64,000 nt of DNA, from positions 620,001 to 684,000 of the forward strand of contig NZ_JASJOO010000002.1 in NCBI RefSeq assembly GCF_030070105.1, written 5' to 3'. A model generated the notes under the pieces. The model made no database searches. It was not told where the DNA came from and was given only the letters and a program-made list of their open reading frames with translations. The DNA comes from Bermanella sp. WJH001. Its GTDB lineage: Bacteria > Pseudomonadota > Gammaproteobacteria > Pseudomonadales > Oceanobacteraceae. The translations under genes were made by a program, and so were the position numbers. This document shows positions 17,707 through 26,560 of the stretch, piece after piece. Every line of letters begins with the position of its first letter. Position 1 is the first letter of the stretch.

Positions 17707-18228
17707 CTATTTCTTTAATTGCTCAAGTACGCTGAACGGATTATTCGGCGCTTCTGTTTCAACCGGCACTGGCTTCATTTCTTCAGCTTTAGCGACCAAT
17801 TCATTATCATCACACTCGGCATGATAAGCATACATCGGAAGGCTGAGGATTAACTCATCTTCAATCACGGGTAGCAAAACTAAGTCATCTCTCTCAGCAA
17901 TAACTGGTTCGTATTGCTTTGGTAAATGCTTTGCCTGCTCATCGCTAAACACGATGCCGAGTTCAAAGTTTGTGGATAACTCCACATCAACCGGGTTCAT
18001 ACAGCGCTGACATGTCATGCGTACTTGTGCTTGACACTGGCCACGTAACAAGGGGGTACCCTGTTGGTCATGACCAAATTGGATTTCAACTTGAGATTCA
18101 CCGCTGTCGTCCTGTAGAAAGTTTTGCAACCGTTCTAGCTTGGAGACTTGAATGGAACCGCTGAATTCAGCTTCTTGTTCCACACTTTTTATCGGATCAA
18201 CCCGTACTGGAAATAAACCTTGGTTCAT
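17707..18228 (-). CDS. yceD: YceD/DUF177 family protein, 23S rRNA accumulation
   Basis: A conserved protein linked to large-subunit rRNA accumulation and co-transcribed with rpmF. The family core is the cysteine pair region VRMTCQRCMNPVDVEL, followed by an acidic segment with VIEDELILSLPM, ending NNPFSVLEQLKK. I place the start at ATG 18228 (MNQGLFPVRVDP) because it aligns with Pseudomonas homologues. ATG 18249 and TTG 18288 are in frame upstream. None has a good ribosome binding site. A TTGACA box close upstream may make the message almost leaderless. Confidence 0.88.
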   Translation of the reverse strand: MNQGLFPVRVDPIKSVEQEAEFSGSIQVSKLERLQNFLQDDSGESQVEIQFGHDQQGTPLLRGQCQAQVRMTCQRCMNPVDVELSTNFELGIVFSDEQAKHLPKQYEPVIAERDDLVLLPVIEDELILSLPMYAYHAECDDNELVAKAEEMKPVPVETEAPNNPFSVLEQLKK

Positions 18229-18308
18229 AGTGCGCGCAATGGTACTCATGGGGTTAAGTGATGTCAAAACTATTTGACGTTTTTTCAAGTAAAATCAAGC
18301 TTTAACGC

Positions 18309-19280
18309 CTATTTTAAGCTAATTGGAGAGTCTGACACCCCAAATGCCGTCGCTAGACTCTTACCCATGGATGCACCCAAGCGCCCCACTAGTGCTTCAA
18401 ACGGCGTGGGCTGAGGCGTGAAATCAACGATTTTCTCAGCACCAACCAACTCACGGGCCACATAACTTGAACTGCCCAAACCATCTATCAACCCCAGTGA
18501 TAGCGCTTGCTCGCCCGTCCAAATCAAGCCACTGAACAGCTTAGCATCATCTGCCAACCTGTCACCTCGACCCTTTCTTACTTGCTCGATAAATTGCTTA
18601 TGAGTAGTGGCTAACACCCCTTCCCAAAAAGACTTTTCTTCTTTATTTAATGGCGTAAATGGGTCAAGAAACCCTTTATGCTCACCCGCCGTAAACTGAC
18701 GGCGCTCTACACCGAGCTTCTCCATGGCACCAACAAATCCAAAACCTGAACCCACAACACCAATTGAGCCGACCAAGCTGGCCTTATCGGCATAAATTTC
18801 ATCAGCCGCTGCTGCTATGTAATAAGCACCTGAGGCCCCCAAATCTGAAATTACCGCATAAACTGGAATACTTGGGTTCAAACCACGCAAACGCACAATC
18901 TCGTCATAAACATAACCAGATTGAACGGGTGAGCCACCTGGACTATTGATGCGTAGGATAACCGCTTGCACACCTTCTGCATCAAAGGCATTTCGCAAGC
19001 CCGTCACAATCAGGTCAGCCGAGGCCTCTTCGCCTGCTGCAATCACACCTTTAACTTCCACCATGGCAGTAAACCGACCATCTACACCTAAATCTTGAGT
19101 ACCAAGATCGCTCGGCGCAAAAATAGCCAACGCAATAAATAAATAAGCAAAGGTCATTAATTTAAAAAAAATGCCCCAGCGGCGAGCTCGACGCTGCTCA
19201 GAATTAATATTGCCTACAACTTTTTCAATTAACTTCCACTCTTTATCAGATTCAGGGCGGTCAACTGGGTCTTGATACAT
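18309..19280 (-). CDS. sppA: Signal peptide peptidase SppA, short form (S49)
   Basis: An inner-membrane serine protease that degrades cleaved signal peptides. 323 aa, the single-domain form. One membrane segment (FFKLMTFAYLFIALAIFA, about residues 43-60) is followed by the S49 domain. This has INSPGGSPVQSG, the nucleophile serine in SDLGASGAYYIA and the general-base lysine in YADKASLVGSIGVVG. It sits between the HAD phosphatase and yceD. The maf gene found here in Pseudomonas is absent. Confidence 0.92.
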   Translation of the reverse strand: MYQDPVDRPESDKEWKLIEKVVGNINSEQRRARRWGIFFKLMTFAYLFIALAIFAPSDLGTQDLGVDGRFTAMVEVKGVIAAGEEASADLIVTGLRNAFDAEGVQAVILRINSPGGSPVQSGYVYDEIVRLRGLNPSIPVYAVISDLGASGAYYIAAAADEIYADKASLVGSIGVVGSGFGFVGAMEKLGVERRQFTAGEHKGFLDPFTPLNKEEKSFWEGVLATTHKQFIEQVRKGRGDRLADDAKLFSGLIWTGEQALSLGLIDGLGSSSYVARELVGAEKIVDFTPQPTPFEALVGRLGASMGKSLATAFGVSDSPISLK

Positions 19281-19305
19281 TCTTTATTTATCCCTATTTT
19301 GAATT

Positions 19306-19983
19306 CTAAACGGTCAACTCTGATTGACGGCTCAACCAGTGCGCAAATTGTTTTAGATCATCAACCATTAACATGGGTGAGCTTAATTTTAATTTTTCAA
19401 CACTATGTGCACCATGGGTAATTGCAACACTATCCATGCCTGCATTATGAGCCATATCTAAATCAAATTGTGTATCGCCAATCATCAACATATTTTCATT
19501 ATCAACATTTAACGACTGTGATAACTCATGCAACATTAATGGATGAGGTTTAGAGCGAGTTTCATCAGCGCAGCGCGTATCGTGAAATAAATGGGTCATA
19601 TTAAACTGAGCCAGCACACGATCAAGCCCCGCTCGGCTTTTACCCGTAGCCACTGCTATTTTTAAATCCAGCGAATCAAGTAAATCCAACAGCTCAAGTG
19701 CGTGATCAAATAGAACCACCTCTGAGCGTTTATCATCATGATAATGAGCACTGTATTGTTTGGCCACACCTTTAACAACTGTACGATCATGCTCAAGCTT
19801 TGGCCACAGACTTATGATCGCTTCTGGCAACCCCAAACCAATAATTTGCTTAACATCATATTCACTGCGAAACGGTAAATCGAAATCTTTGGCGGCACAC
19901 TGCATTGATTCAACAATGCGAGTGGCAGAGTCAGCAAGAGTGCCATCCCAATCAAAAATTACAGCTTGATACTTCATGAACAT
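19306..19983 (-). CDS. HAD-superfamily hydrolase (phosphoglycolate-phosphatase-like)
   Basis: A HAD subfamily IA hydrolase of 225 aa. Motif I is FDWDGTLADS, motif II is VATGKSR, motif III is the Lys in RSKPHP and motif IV is MIGDTQFDLDMA. A cap domain lies between motifs I and II. It resembles Gph/YjjG-type phosphatases, and the true substrate cannot be read from the sequence. ATG 19977 (MKYQAVIF) is an alternative start with GGATG upstream. It follows rluC by 7 bp, as in Pseudomonas. Confidence 0.88.
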   Translation of the reverse strand: MFMKYQAVIFDWDGTLADSATRIVESMQCAAKDFDLPFRSEYDVKQIIGLGLPEAIISLWPKLEHDRTVVKGVAKQYSAHYHDDKRSEVVLFDHALELLDLLDSLDLKIAVATGKSRAGLDRVLAQFNMTHLFHDTRCADETRSKPHPLMLHELSQSLNVDNENMLMIGDTQFDLDMAHNAGMDSVAITHGAHSVEKLKLSSPMLMVDDLKQFAHWLSRQSELTV

Positions 19984-19990
19984 CCATTAA

Positions 19991-20947
19991 TTAATTTACA
20001 GGGGCCAACGACTTTAAGAATGACTCATAAACTGAATCTAACGGCGCTTCTATGGTAAGTTTTTCGTTGGTTTGCGGATGAATAAAACGCAGAGACTTCG
20101 CATGTAAAAATAAACGTTTTGCCCCTGCTATTTTTGCTTGTTTTAATTCATCATCCGTCGCGTATTTTTCATCACCTACAATAGAATGCCCTGCAAATTG
20201 GCAGTGCACTCGAATTTGATGGGTACGACCTGTCACCGGCTCAGCGTTGAGCAAGGTGTAACCATCAAAACGTCGCTCTAATGAGTAACGGGTGTGACAA
20301 GGTTTACCTTGTTGCGACACCCGTACGATTCGCTCACCAGATTGAAGTTCATTTTTTAATAGTGGCGCCGTCACTTCACTCATATGTTTTGGCCAACCAC
20401 CATAAACCAATGCCCAATACTGCTTTTGGATGCCTGATTTCTTTTGTAACATGGCATGCAGTGCCACCAAGACAGAGCGTTTTTTAGCCACCAAAATCAC
20501 ACCAGATGTATCTCTGTCTAAGCGATGGACCAGCTCCAGTCTTTTGCAATCAGGACGAATAACACGCAGTGCCTCAATTAAACCCAAGCTAATGCCACTT
20601 CCGCCGTGAACCGCCATGCCTCTGGGCTTATTTACGGCAATAAGATAATCATCCTCAAACAAAATAGCCGACTCAATGTCATGGGCCAACTTATCGGGCA
20701 CATTTTCAATCTTGGCTTCTTCTTTTACTCGCACAGGGGGAATTCGGACCAAATCACCGGCTTTTAATTTGTATTCCGGTTTAGAGCGGCCTTTATTGAC
20801 TCGAACCTCTCCTTTACGGATTACTCGGTACACCATGGACTTAGGCACACCCTTCATACGCGACATTAAGAAGTTGTCTAGACGCTGACCAGCATAGTCT
20901 AGGCTGACTTCTTCAAAAATGACCTCGCGTTTAGAACTTTCAGACAT
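19991..20947 (-). CDS. rluC: 23S rRNA pseudouridine synthase RluC
   Basis: Converts uridines 955, 2504 and 2580 of 23S rRNA (E. coli numbering) to pseudouridine. 318 aa. The N-terminal S4 RNA-binding domain has RLDNFLMSRMKGVPKSMVYR and the catalytic aspartate is in VHRLDRDTSGVILVA. The C-terminal VTGRTHQIRVH is the RluA-family signature. It is divergent from rne across a 411-bp gap, the arrangement conserved from E. coli to Pseudomonas. Confidence 0.95.
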   Translation of the reverse strand: MSESSKREVIFEEVSLDYAGQRLDNFLMSRMKGVPKSMVYRVIRKGEVRVNKGRSKPEYKLKAGDLVRIPPVRVKEEAKIENVPDKLAHDIESAILFEDDYLIAVNKPRGMAVHGGSGISLGLIEALRVIRPDCKRLELVHRLDRDTSGVILVAKKRSVLVALHAMLQKKSGIQKQYWALVYGGWPKHMSEVTAPLLKNELQSGERIVRVSQQGKPCHTRYSLERRFDGYTLLNAEPVTGRTHQIRVHCQFAGHSIVGDEKYATDDELKQAKIAGAKRLFLHAKSLRFIHPQTNEKLTIEAPLDSVYESFLKSLAPVN

Positions 20948-21358
20948 ATAAAACTCTTAGTTAAGAAAAACCGGTTTGACGCATTGCTAATCTTTGCTAT
21001 ATTCAGCCATTCCGGTTGTACCCAGGGCTAAAGCGCCCCAAACAACATTGGGCCCGGATGATAACGTAAGTTTGGGAAAGTTAGATATAAACTTCCCGGA
21101 ATTTTGGCATTTAGCGGTCAAATTACCGCTAAATAAGAAAAACGATACGTTCTGATTGAGCAAGGGGTCTTGCTAAATCAGCTTATGTTTCGTGTCGGTG
21201 TTTGCAAATTCATAGTAAAACTAGCTAAACACCCCTGCTTGGACGCAGTCAATCCTAGAGTCGGTATAGAAGTCCATGCAAAGCACGCATAAATATTTTG
21301 ATTAGCTCAACCCTTGTGATTCATATCAGAACCACACAAATATGAGCTCTAGAAGTTA
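20948..21358 (+). promoter_or_regulatory. RNase E promoter and long structured leader
   Basis: This 411-bp gap holds no gene. A strong promoter, TTGACG (20976-20981), 16-nt spacer, TATATT (20998-21003), would start transcription near 21010. That leaves a leader of about 350 nt before the rne ATG. The leader has several inverted repeats, for example GGGAAAGTT/AACTTCCC (about 21073-21100) and TTTAGCGGT/ACCGCTAAA (about 21111-21134). In E. coli a leader of similar length, about 361 nt, lets RNase E autoregulate its own mRNA. I infer the same here from position, length and structure. Confidence 0.7.
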
Positions 21359-23917
21359 ATGAAAAGAATGCTAATTAACGCAACTCAATCAGAAGAGTTG
21401 CGTGTTGCGCTTGTTGATGGCCAACGCCTGTACGATTTAGATATTGAACCTACAACCCGTGAACAAAAGAAAGCCAACATCTATAAGGGTAAAATCACCC
21501 GCATAGAACCTAGCCTTGAAGCCGCTTTTGTGGACTTTGGTGCTGAGCGTCACGGCTTCCTTCCACTTAAAGAAATTTCTCGCGAATACTTTAAAACGTC
21601 TACCTCTGGCCGCCCTAACATCAAAGATGTTATCGAAGAAGGTCAAGAAGTCATCGTTCAAGTAGATAAAGAAGAGCGTGGCAACAAGGGCGCAGCCCTT
21701 ACTACCATGATCAGCCTAGCTGGCCGTTATTTGGTACTAATGCCAAACAACGCTCGCGCTGGCGGTATTTCTCGCCGTATTGAAGGTGATGAACGCAACC
21801 AAATTCGTGACGCGATGCGTGATGTGACAGTACCTAACAATATGGGCGTAATCGTTCGTACTGCTGGTATTGGCCGCGCAGCTGAAGACCTTCAGTGGGA
21901 CTTGGATTACTTATGCCTACTTTGGGACTCCATTAAAGGCGCTTCAGAAACTCGCAAAGCCCCTTGCCTACTACTTCAAGAAAGTAACGTAGTTATTCGC
22001 GCTATTCGTGACTACTTACGCCAAGACATTGGTGAAGTGCTAATTGATGACAAAACTGTGTATGAAGAAGCACTCAGCTTTGTTCAGCACGTTATGCCTC
22101 AGTACGAAAACAAAATTAAGCTTTATGAAGACACAACTCCGTTGTTCAGCCGTTATCAAATCGAAGCTCAGATCGAAACGGCATTCCAACGTGAAGTGAA
22201 ACTTCCTTCCGGTGGCTCGATCGTTATCGATACAACCGAAGCGTTGATTTCTATCGATATCAACTCCTCTCGTGCAACGAAAGGCTCTGACATCGAAGAC
22301 ACCGCAGTTAACACCAACCTTGAAGCAGCCGACGAAATTGCTCGTCAATTGCGTCTACGCGACATTGGTGGCCTAATCGTCATCGACTTCATTGATATGA
22401 TGTCTAACAAAAACCAACGCGATGTTGAAAACCGCGTGAAAGATGCATTAGAAATTGACCGTGCACGTGTTCAAGTGGGTCGTATCTCGCGCTTTGGTCT
22501 ATTGGAAATGTCACGTCAGCGTTTACGCCCATCTCTTGGCGAAACCAGCGGCCATGTTTGCCCTCGCTGTGAAGGCACCGGCTTTATTCGTGATATGCGT
22601 TCTTTGAGCCTTTCTCTTCTTCGTTTAATTGAAGAAGAAGCAAGCAAAGACAACACAGCTCAAGTACGCGCGCAAGTACCTTTAGAAGTAGCCAGCTTCT
22701 TGACCAATGAAAAGCGTCAGGAAATCATGGTTATTGAGAAGCGCCACGAAGCTCAGATTTGGATTATTCCTAACCCGAACTTCCATACTCCGCATTTCGA
22801 AGTATCTCGCGTTCGCACAGGCGACAATCAAATTGATCAAGTTAGTTTCGAAATTAACTACGAACAAGAACTTGCAGTTGAGCAAATTGCACAAGTGAAA
22901 AAAGAAGCCGCCGCCGTTCAAGCAGTTTCTTCAGCTCGCGCTCCTGCGCCAACCCCTAAAGAAGTAACGCCAGCTAAGGCCCCAGGTTTATTTAGTAAAT
23001 TGGCAAGTGCTGTTTCTAGTCTTTTTGAAAGCGAAGAAAAGCCTGCAACGAAAAATAAGAAAGCGCCTGCAAGCAAAAATACAAACAACCGTAATCGCAA
23101 TAATAATCAGCGTAATGGTAATCGTCCTAATAACAATCGTAATCGTCGTAACGAGCCTAAAAAAGATGCCCGTACTAACGATAAACGCAATGAAAAGCGT
23201 AACGATCGGAATGAAGGCCGCAGTGAACAACCTCGTCGTGAGCGCAATGAAAACCGCAACAACGATCGCACAAATGAGCGTAACAATGATCGCGATGAAA
23301 ACCGCAATCAGAACACAGCTCGTCGTCGTAATCGCAACCAACAACCAAATAAGTTGGATGAAAACGTTGCGCGTAAGATCGAAGAAGTAAACGTTAAGCA
23401 GCCTAAAGCGCCAGAAAAAGAAGCTCCAAAAGCTGAGCAAAAACCAGTTGCAACAACACCATCAACTGAAAACAAAACAGTTGAAGTGAAAGCTCAGGTT
23501 GAAGCTGTAAAAACTGAAAAACCCGTTGTAAATGAAACAAAATCAGCACCGACTGCTGACGTAGTTAAAACAGCAACTGAAAGCCCAGCTCCACAAGCGA
23601 AGGCCGAAAAAGCAGAAACAGCCAAGCCAGAAGCGCAAGCGCCAAAGGCAACTGAAACTAAACCTGCTGAAGTTAAACAATCAGTAGAAACAGCTAAAGC
23701 TGAGCCTGTAAAAACGGAAGCTCCCGCTAAAGTTCAAGCACCGGTTAAAGCAGAAGAAAAGCCAGCACCGGCTGCTAAAGCTACTGAAGCAGTACAAACA
23801 CCCAAGGCCCCAGCTGTAAACAGTGCACCTAAGCGCGCCTATAACGACCCAAGGGAAGTTAAGCGTCGTCAGCGCGAAGCTGAAGCCGCCGCGGCTGCAC
23901 AAGAATCGAATTCATAA
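21359..23917 (+). CDS. rne: Ribonuclease E
   Basis: The endoribonuclease at the centre of the RNA degradosome. 852 aa, shorter than the ~1060 aa of E. coli. The N-terminal catalytic half (1-~520) is highly conserved: [10 protein letters not shown], the S1 domain with [18 protein letters not shown], and the DNase I-like site with [12 protein letters not shown] and VIDFIDM. The zinc-link CPRCEGTG (about 400-407) joins protomers. The C-terminal half is disordered: an Asn/Arg-rich stretch (about 560-660), then Ala/Lys/Glu/Pro-rich repeats. It ends with [11 protein letters not shown], like the NDPR motif of Pseudomonas RNase E. Only the weak AGAAG precedes the ATG. Confidence 0.97.
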   Translation: MKRMLINATQSEELRVALVDGQRLYDLDIEPTTREQKKANIYKGKITRIEPSLEAAFVDFGAERHGFLPLKEISREYFKTSTSGRPNIKDVIEEGQEVIVQVDKEERGNKGAALTTMISLAGRYLVLMPNNARAGGISRRIEGDERNQIRDAMRDVTVPNNMGVIVRTAGIGRAAEDLQWDLDYLCLLWDSIKGASETRKAPCLLLQESNVVIRAIRDYLRQDIGEVLIDDKTVYEEALSFVQHVMPQYENKIKLYEDTTPLFSRYQIEAQIETAFQREVKLPSGGSIVIDTTEALISIDINSSRATKGSDIEDTAVNTNLEAADEIARQLRLRDIGGLIVIDFIDMMSNKNQRDVENRVKDALEIDRARVQVGRISRFGLLEMSRQRLRPSLGETSGHVCPRCEGTGFIRDMRSLSLSLLRLIEEEASKDNTAQVRAQVPLEVASFLTNEKRQEIMVIEKRHEAQIWIIPNPNFHTPHFEVSRVRTGDNQIDQVSFEINYEQELAVEQIAQVKKEAAAVQAVSSARAPAPTPKEVTPAKAPGLFSKLASAVSSLFESEEKPATKNKKAPASKNTNNRNRNNNQRNGNRPNNNRNRRNEPKKDARTNDKRNEKRNDRNEGRSEQPRRERNENRNNDRTNERNNDRDENRNQNTARRRNRNQQPNKLDENVARKIEEVNVKQPKAPEKEAPKAEQKPVATTPSTENKTVEVKAQVEAVKTEKPVVNETKSAPTADVVKTATESPAPQAKAEKAETAKPEAQAPKATETKPAEVKQSVETAKAEPVKTEAPAKVQAPVKAEEKPAPAAKATEAVQTPKAPAVNSAPKRAYNDPREVKRRQREAEAAAAAQESNS

Positions 23918-23929
23918 TTCGACTCTAGC

Positions 23930-23965
23930 AATAAAAAAGGGACTCATATGAGTCCCTTTTTTATT
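23930..23965. terminator. Bidirectional terminator after rne
   Basis: AAAAAAGGGACTCAT ATGAGTCCCTTTTTT is a near-perfect palindrome with an A run on one side and a T run on the other. It can stop rne (plus) and the murB operon (minus), which converge here. Confidence 0.9.
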
Positions 23966-24011
23966 GCCCTTGATCAATACTGACCGTTTCGAGGCCACAA
24001 TCCCTGAAAAA

Positions 24012-25019
24012 TCAGGCAAATAACCTAGGTTCTTGCTCTAATTGGATTCCATAATGATCAAGCACTGCCTGCTTAACTTCATCAGCGGCATGTAAAACAT
24101 CCACCCCTTTACCTCCGTGATTCACCAACACAAGAGCTTGTTGCTTATGAACACTCACAGGCCCAAATGATTTACCTTTAAACCCAAGCTGATCAATTAA
24201 CCAGCCCGCAGGGACTTTGACACCCTCATCGAGTTTATAATGAGGCATCGCTGGATAACGACTAACTAAACCTTCAAACATCTCAAGGGTAATCACTGGA
24301 TTTTTAAAAAACGAACCTGCGTTAGGCAACTGATCAGGCTGTGGCAGCTTACTTTTACGAACATCAATTACCCAGTGTGCAAGCTCAAGTGGCGTAGGCA
24401 CCCCCTTCTCTTTTGCCATCTGATCCAAGGGGGCATAACTCACATTAACCGTGGGAAGTTTACTTAATTTAAAATCAACCGCCGTAATAAGAACATTGCC
24501 CTCTAACGCCTGTTTAAAAATGCTTTCACGGTATTCAAAACCACACTCTTCAGCTGTGAAATGAAATTCTTCCAAGGAGTCAATAAACACACCATGAACA
24601 TGTTGAATGCAGTCTTTCACTTCAACGCCATAGGCTCCAATATTTTGCACAGGAGCAGCCCCAACTAAACCTGGAATAAACGCAAGATTTTCAAGACCGT
24701 ACCATCCTTGCTTCAAAGAATGCATAACCAGATCATGCCAGTTAAACCCTGCATCCACCCTAATTAGGACTTGCGCATTATCATCTGATAACAAAGCTAT
24801 CTGGGCTGATTTATATTGAACAACAACACCCGAAACCGCTTCAGACATAACCACATTACTGCCACCACCCAGTACCTTTATCTTAAGCCCTGATAACCTG
24901 GCAAACTCAGCAACTTCTTTAAACTGCTCGATACTTGTTACTTGAGCCATATATTCAGCATACGACTCAACTCCCAAGGTATTAAAGCGTTTTAATGGAA
25001 CATTTTGCTGAATACTCAT
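24012..25019 (-). CDS. murB: UDP-N-acetylenolpyruvoylglucosamine reductase
   Basis: A cytosolic FAD/NADPH enzyme that makes UDP-MurNAc. 335 aa, the type I MurB of E. coli. The FAD-binding stretch is LGGGSNVVMSE, followed by GLENLAFIPGLVGAAPVQNIGAYG. The catalytic serine segment is PNAGSFFKNPVI and the C-terminal Glu is in QLEQEPRLF. Its ATG overlaps the ptpA stop (ATGA), so the two are coupled. Confidence 0.95.
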   Translation of the reverse strand: MSIQQNVPLKRFNTLGVESYAEYMAQVTSIEQFKEVAEFARLSGLKIKVLGGGSNVVMSEAVSGVVVQYKSAQIALLSDDNAQVLIRVDAGFNWHDLVMHSLKQGWYGLENLAFIPGLVGAAPVQNIGAYGVEVKDCIQHVHGVFIDSLEEFHFTAEECGFEYRESIFKQALEGNVLITAVDFKLSKLPTVNVSYAPLDQMAKEKGVPTPLELAHWVIDVRKSKLPQPDQLPNAGSFFKNPVITLEMFEGLVSRYPAMPHYKLDEGVKVPAGWLIDQLGFKGKSFGPVSVHKQQALVLVNHGGKGVDVLHAADEVKQAVLDHYGIQLEQEPRLFA

Positions 25020-25474
25020 GCTAAAACCTTTTTTGTTAAAAACTGCTCACAGGCATCTTCCAATAAATCTAACACCAATTCAAAACCCTGCTCACCACCA
25101 TAATATGGATCTGGCACTTCATCATATTCCATGGACCCAAATTCCCTTAAAAACAAAACGACTGCTGCGCTCGCATTGCTGGGTTTGATTGAGATTAAAT
25201 CCTGATAATTGGCACTATCCATGGCCAGAATGTAATCAAACTCATAAAAGTCATGCTCGCTGACTTGTCTAGCACGCAACCCAGACATACTCATGCCACG
25301 CTTAAGGGCCGCTTGCTGAGAACGAGGATCCGGTGATTTACCAATGTGATAAGCAGCAGTGCCTGCACTGTCAATCTCAAGATCTAATTGACGAGACTCA
25401 ACCAAGCTTCTCATAACGGCTTCAGCCGTTGGAGAGCGGCAAATATTGCCAAGACACACAAATAAAACCTTCAT
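25016..25474 (-). CDS. Low-molecular-weight protein-tyrosine phosphatase
   Basis: 152 aa with the P-loop VCLGNICRSPTAEAV at the N-terminus and the general-acid aspartate in VPDPYYGG. Both catalytic elements of the LMW-PTP family are intact. It is the ptpA-like gene found next to murB in Pseudomonas. The phosphoprotein it acts on is unknown; exopolysaccharide genes, a common context for such enzymes, are not nearby. Confidence 0.92.
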   Translation of the reverse strand: MKVLFVCLGNICRSPTAEAVMRSLVESRQLDLEIDSAGTAAYHIGKSPDPRSQQAALKRGMSMSGLRARQVSEHDFYEFDYILAMDSANYQDLISIKPSNASAAVVLFLREFGSMEYDEVPDPYYGGEQGFELVLDLLEDACEQFLTKKVLA

Positions 25475-25603
25475 ATAAAACCTCAGCCTGCCACTTGACG
25501 GGCAGATAGTTGCCGCTTCTTGTTAAAAGTGGACTTTAAAACCCCAATTTTACAGCAATTTCAAATTTGGCAAACATTATGCTTTTAAAGAGTAAAATAC
25601 TTT

Positions 25604-26374
25604 GTGCGAATATTAATTATGCTAACTCAACCAAAGCTCGTTAAAAATGAAAGCCCTCAGAAAAAAACCATCAACCTTAAAACGCAAACCAAGGGCAGCG
25701 CTCAATTTTTACTTGGCTTAAACAACCGAGTGAGCCACATGGATAAACGCATCCACCGTCTTGAATCGGCTACTGACCATATATTGCGCCACCATATTGG
25801 TTACAAAGAACTTACGCTTACCTTTGTACTGGCACTTCTTATGTTCACAAGCATCAATTTGGGACTAAAAGAATTTAACGGTACCTCACCTAATCAGCAG
25901 AACATTGCACAACAGCAGGCGCAATTAATCCCCCTGTTACAGCAAAACGCTCAATTACAGTCTTCAATTATCACCAACAATAAACAACCTAAAGATGGTA
26001 TGAATATTCACCATCAATTTATATGGCCATTGGAGAAACAATCAAATATTAGCGAGGTTGAGTATGCACAGCACAAACACGGAATTGAGCTCACCTCTAA
26101 ATTAGGGGACCCAATTGTAGCCATAGAAAACGGTGAGGTTATTTATAGCGGCAATGCAATTAATAGCTACGGTAACTTAATTCTAATCCAGCACGAAAAC
26201 CATATTATCAGCGTTTATGGCAACAACTATTCAAACTACGTACACGAAGGCGATAAAGTAAAAAAAGGTCAACTCATTGCTGCAGTTGGTGAAAGTGATG
26301 GCAAGCGCCCAAAGCTTTACTTTGAAGTTCGCTTCAAAGGTAAAGCGCAGGATCCATTTTTATATTTCAAATGA
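25604..26374 (+). CDS. Membrane-anchored LytM-domain protein, degenerate M23 (NlpD/EnvC-like)
   Basis: 256 aa: a basic N-terminal cytoplasmic part of about 65 residues, a membrane helix (LTLTFVLALLMFTSINLGL), a short Gln-rich linker and a C-terminal LytM/M23 domain. The domain reads like NlpD (SYGNLILIQHENHIISVYG, VKKGQLIAAVGESDG, LYFEVRFKGKAQDP), but its metal ligands are changed. The HxxxD motif has Glu for Asp, the YAH His is replaced (YGN), and HxH reads KLY. NlpD and EnvC are non-catalytic activators of cell-wall amidases, which I infer here. It sits alone on the plus strand where Pseudomonas has kdsB, and its stop abuts the Trm112 stop. Confidence 0.8.
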   Translation: MRILIMLTQPKLVKNESPQKKTINLKTQTKGSAQFLLGLNNRVSHMDKRIHRLESATDHILRHHIGYKELTLTFVLALLMFTSINLGLKEFNGTSPNQQNIAQQQAQLIPLLQQNAQLQSSIITNNKQPKDGMNIHHQFIWPLEKQSNISEVEYAQHKHGIELTSKLGDPIVAIENGEVIYSGNAINSYGNLILIQHENHIISVYGNNYSNYVHEGDKVKKGQLIAAVGESDGKRPKLYFEVRFKGKAQDPFLYFK

Positions 26375-26560
26375 CTATTTTGCTAGTTTTTCATCCGTGG
26401 TTAATGCTCGACCACTTTCAGGTAACATAACTGGGATGCCGTCATCTATTTTGTAAGCCACACCATCAAACTTGCAAATCAACTCTGATTTCTCTTTATC
26501 TAAAATAAGATTGCCTTTACACAAAGGGCAAACTAATAGAGACAATAGTTTTTTATCCAT
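26375..26560 (-). CDS. Trm112 family protein (YcaR-like)
   Basis: A 61-aa zinc-finger-like protein from ATG 26560 (MDKKLLSLLVCPLCKGNL). The CPLC motif and the second half CKFDGVAYKIDDGIPVMLP are typical of the Trm112/UPF0434 family. In eukaryotes and archaea Trm112 activates methyltransferases; the bacterial role is unclear. It overlaps the end of lpxK by 8 bp (ATGGATAA), the conserved lpxK-ycaR order. The longer frame to 26581 would add seven residues without support. Confidence 0.92.
   Translation of the reverse strand: MDKKLLSLLVCPLCKGNLILDKEKSELICKFDGVAYKIDDGIPVMLPESGRALTTDEKLAK

Noticed and set aside
22988-23440. Long open frames on both strands inside the C-terminal half of rne
   Set aside because: They are shadows of a low-complexity Arg/Asn/Lys-rich coding sequence; the in-frame RNase E protein explains the region.
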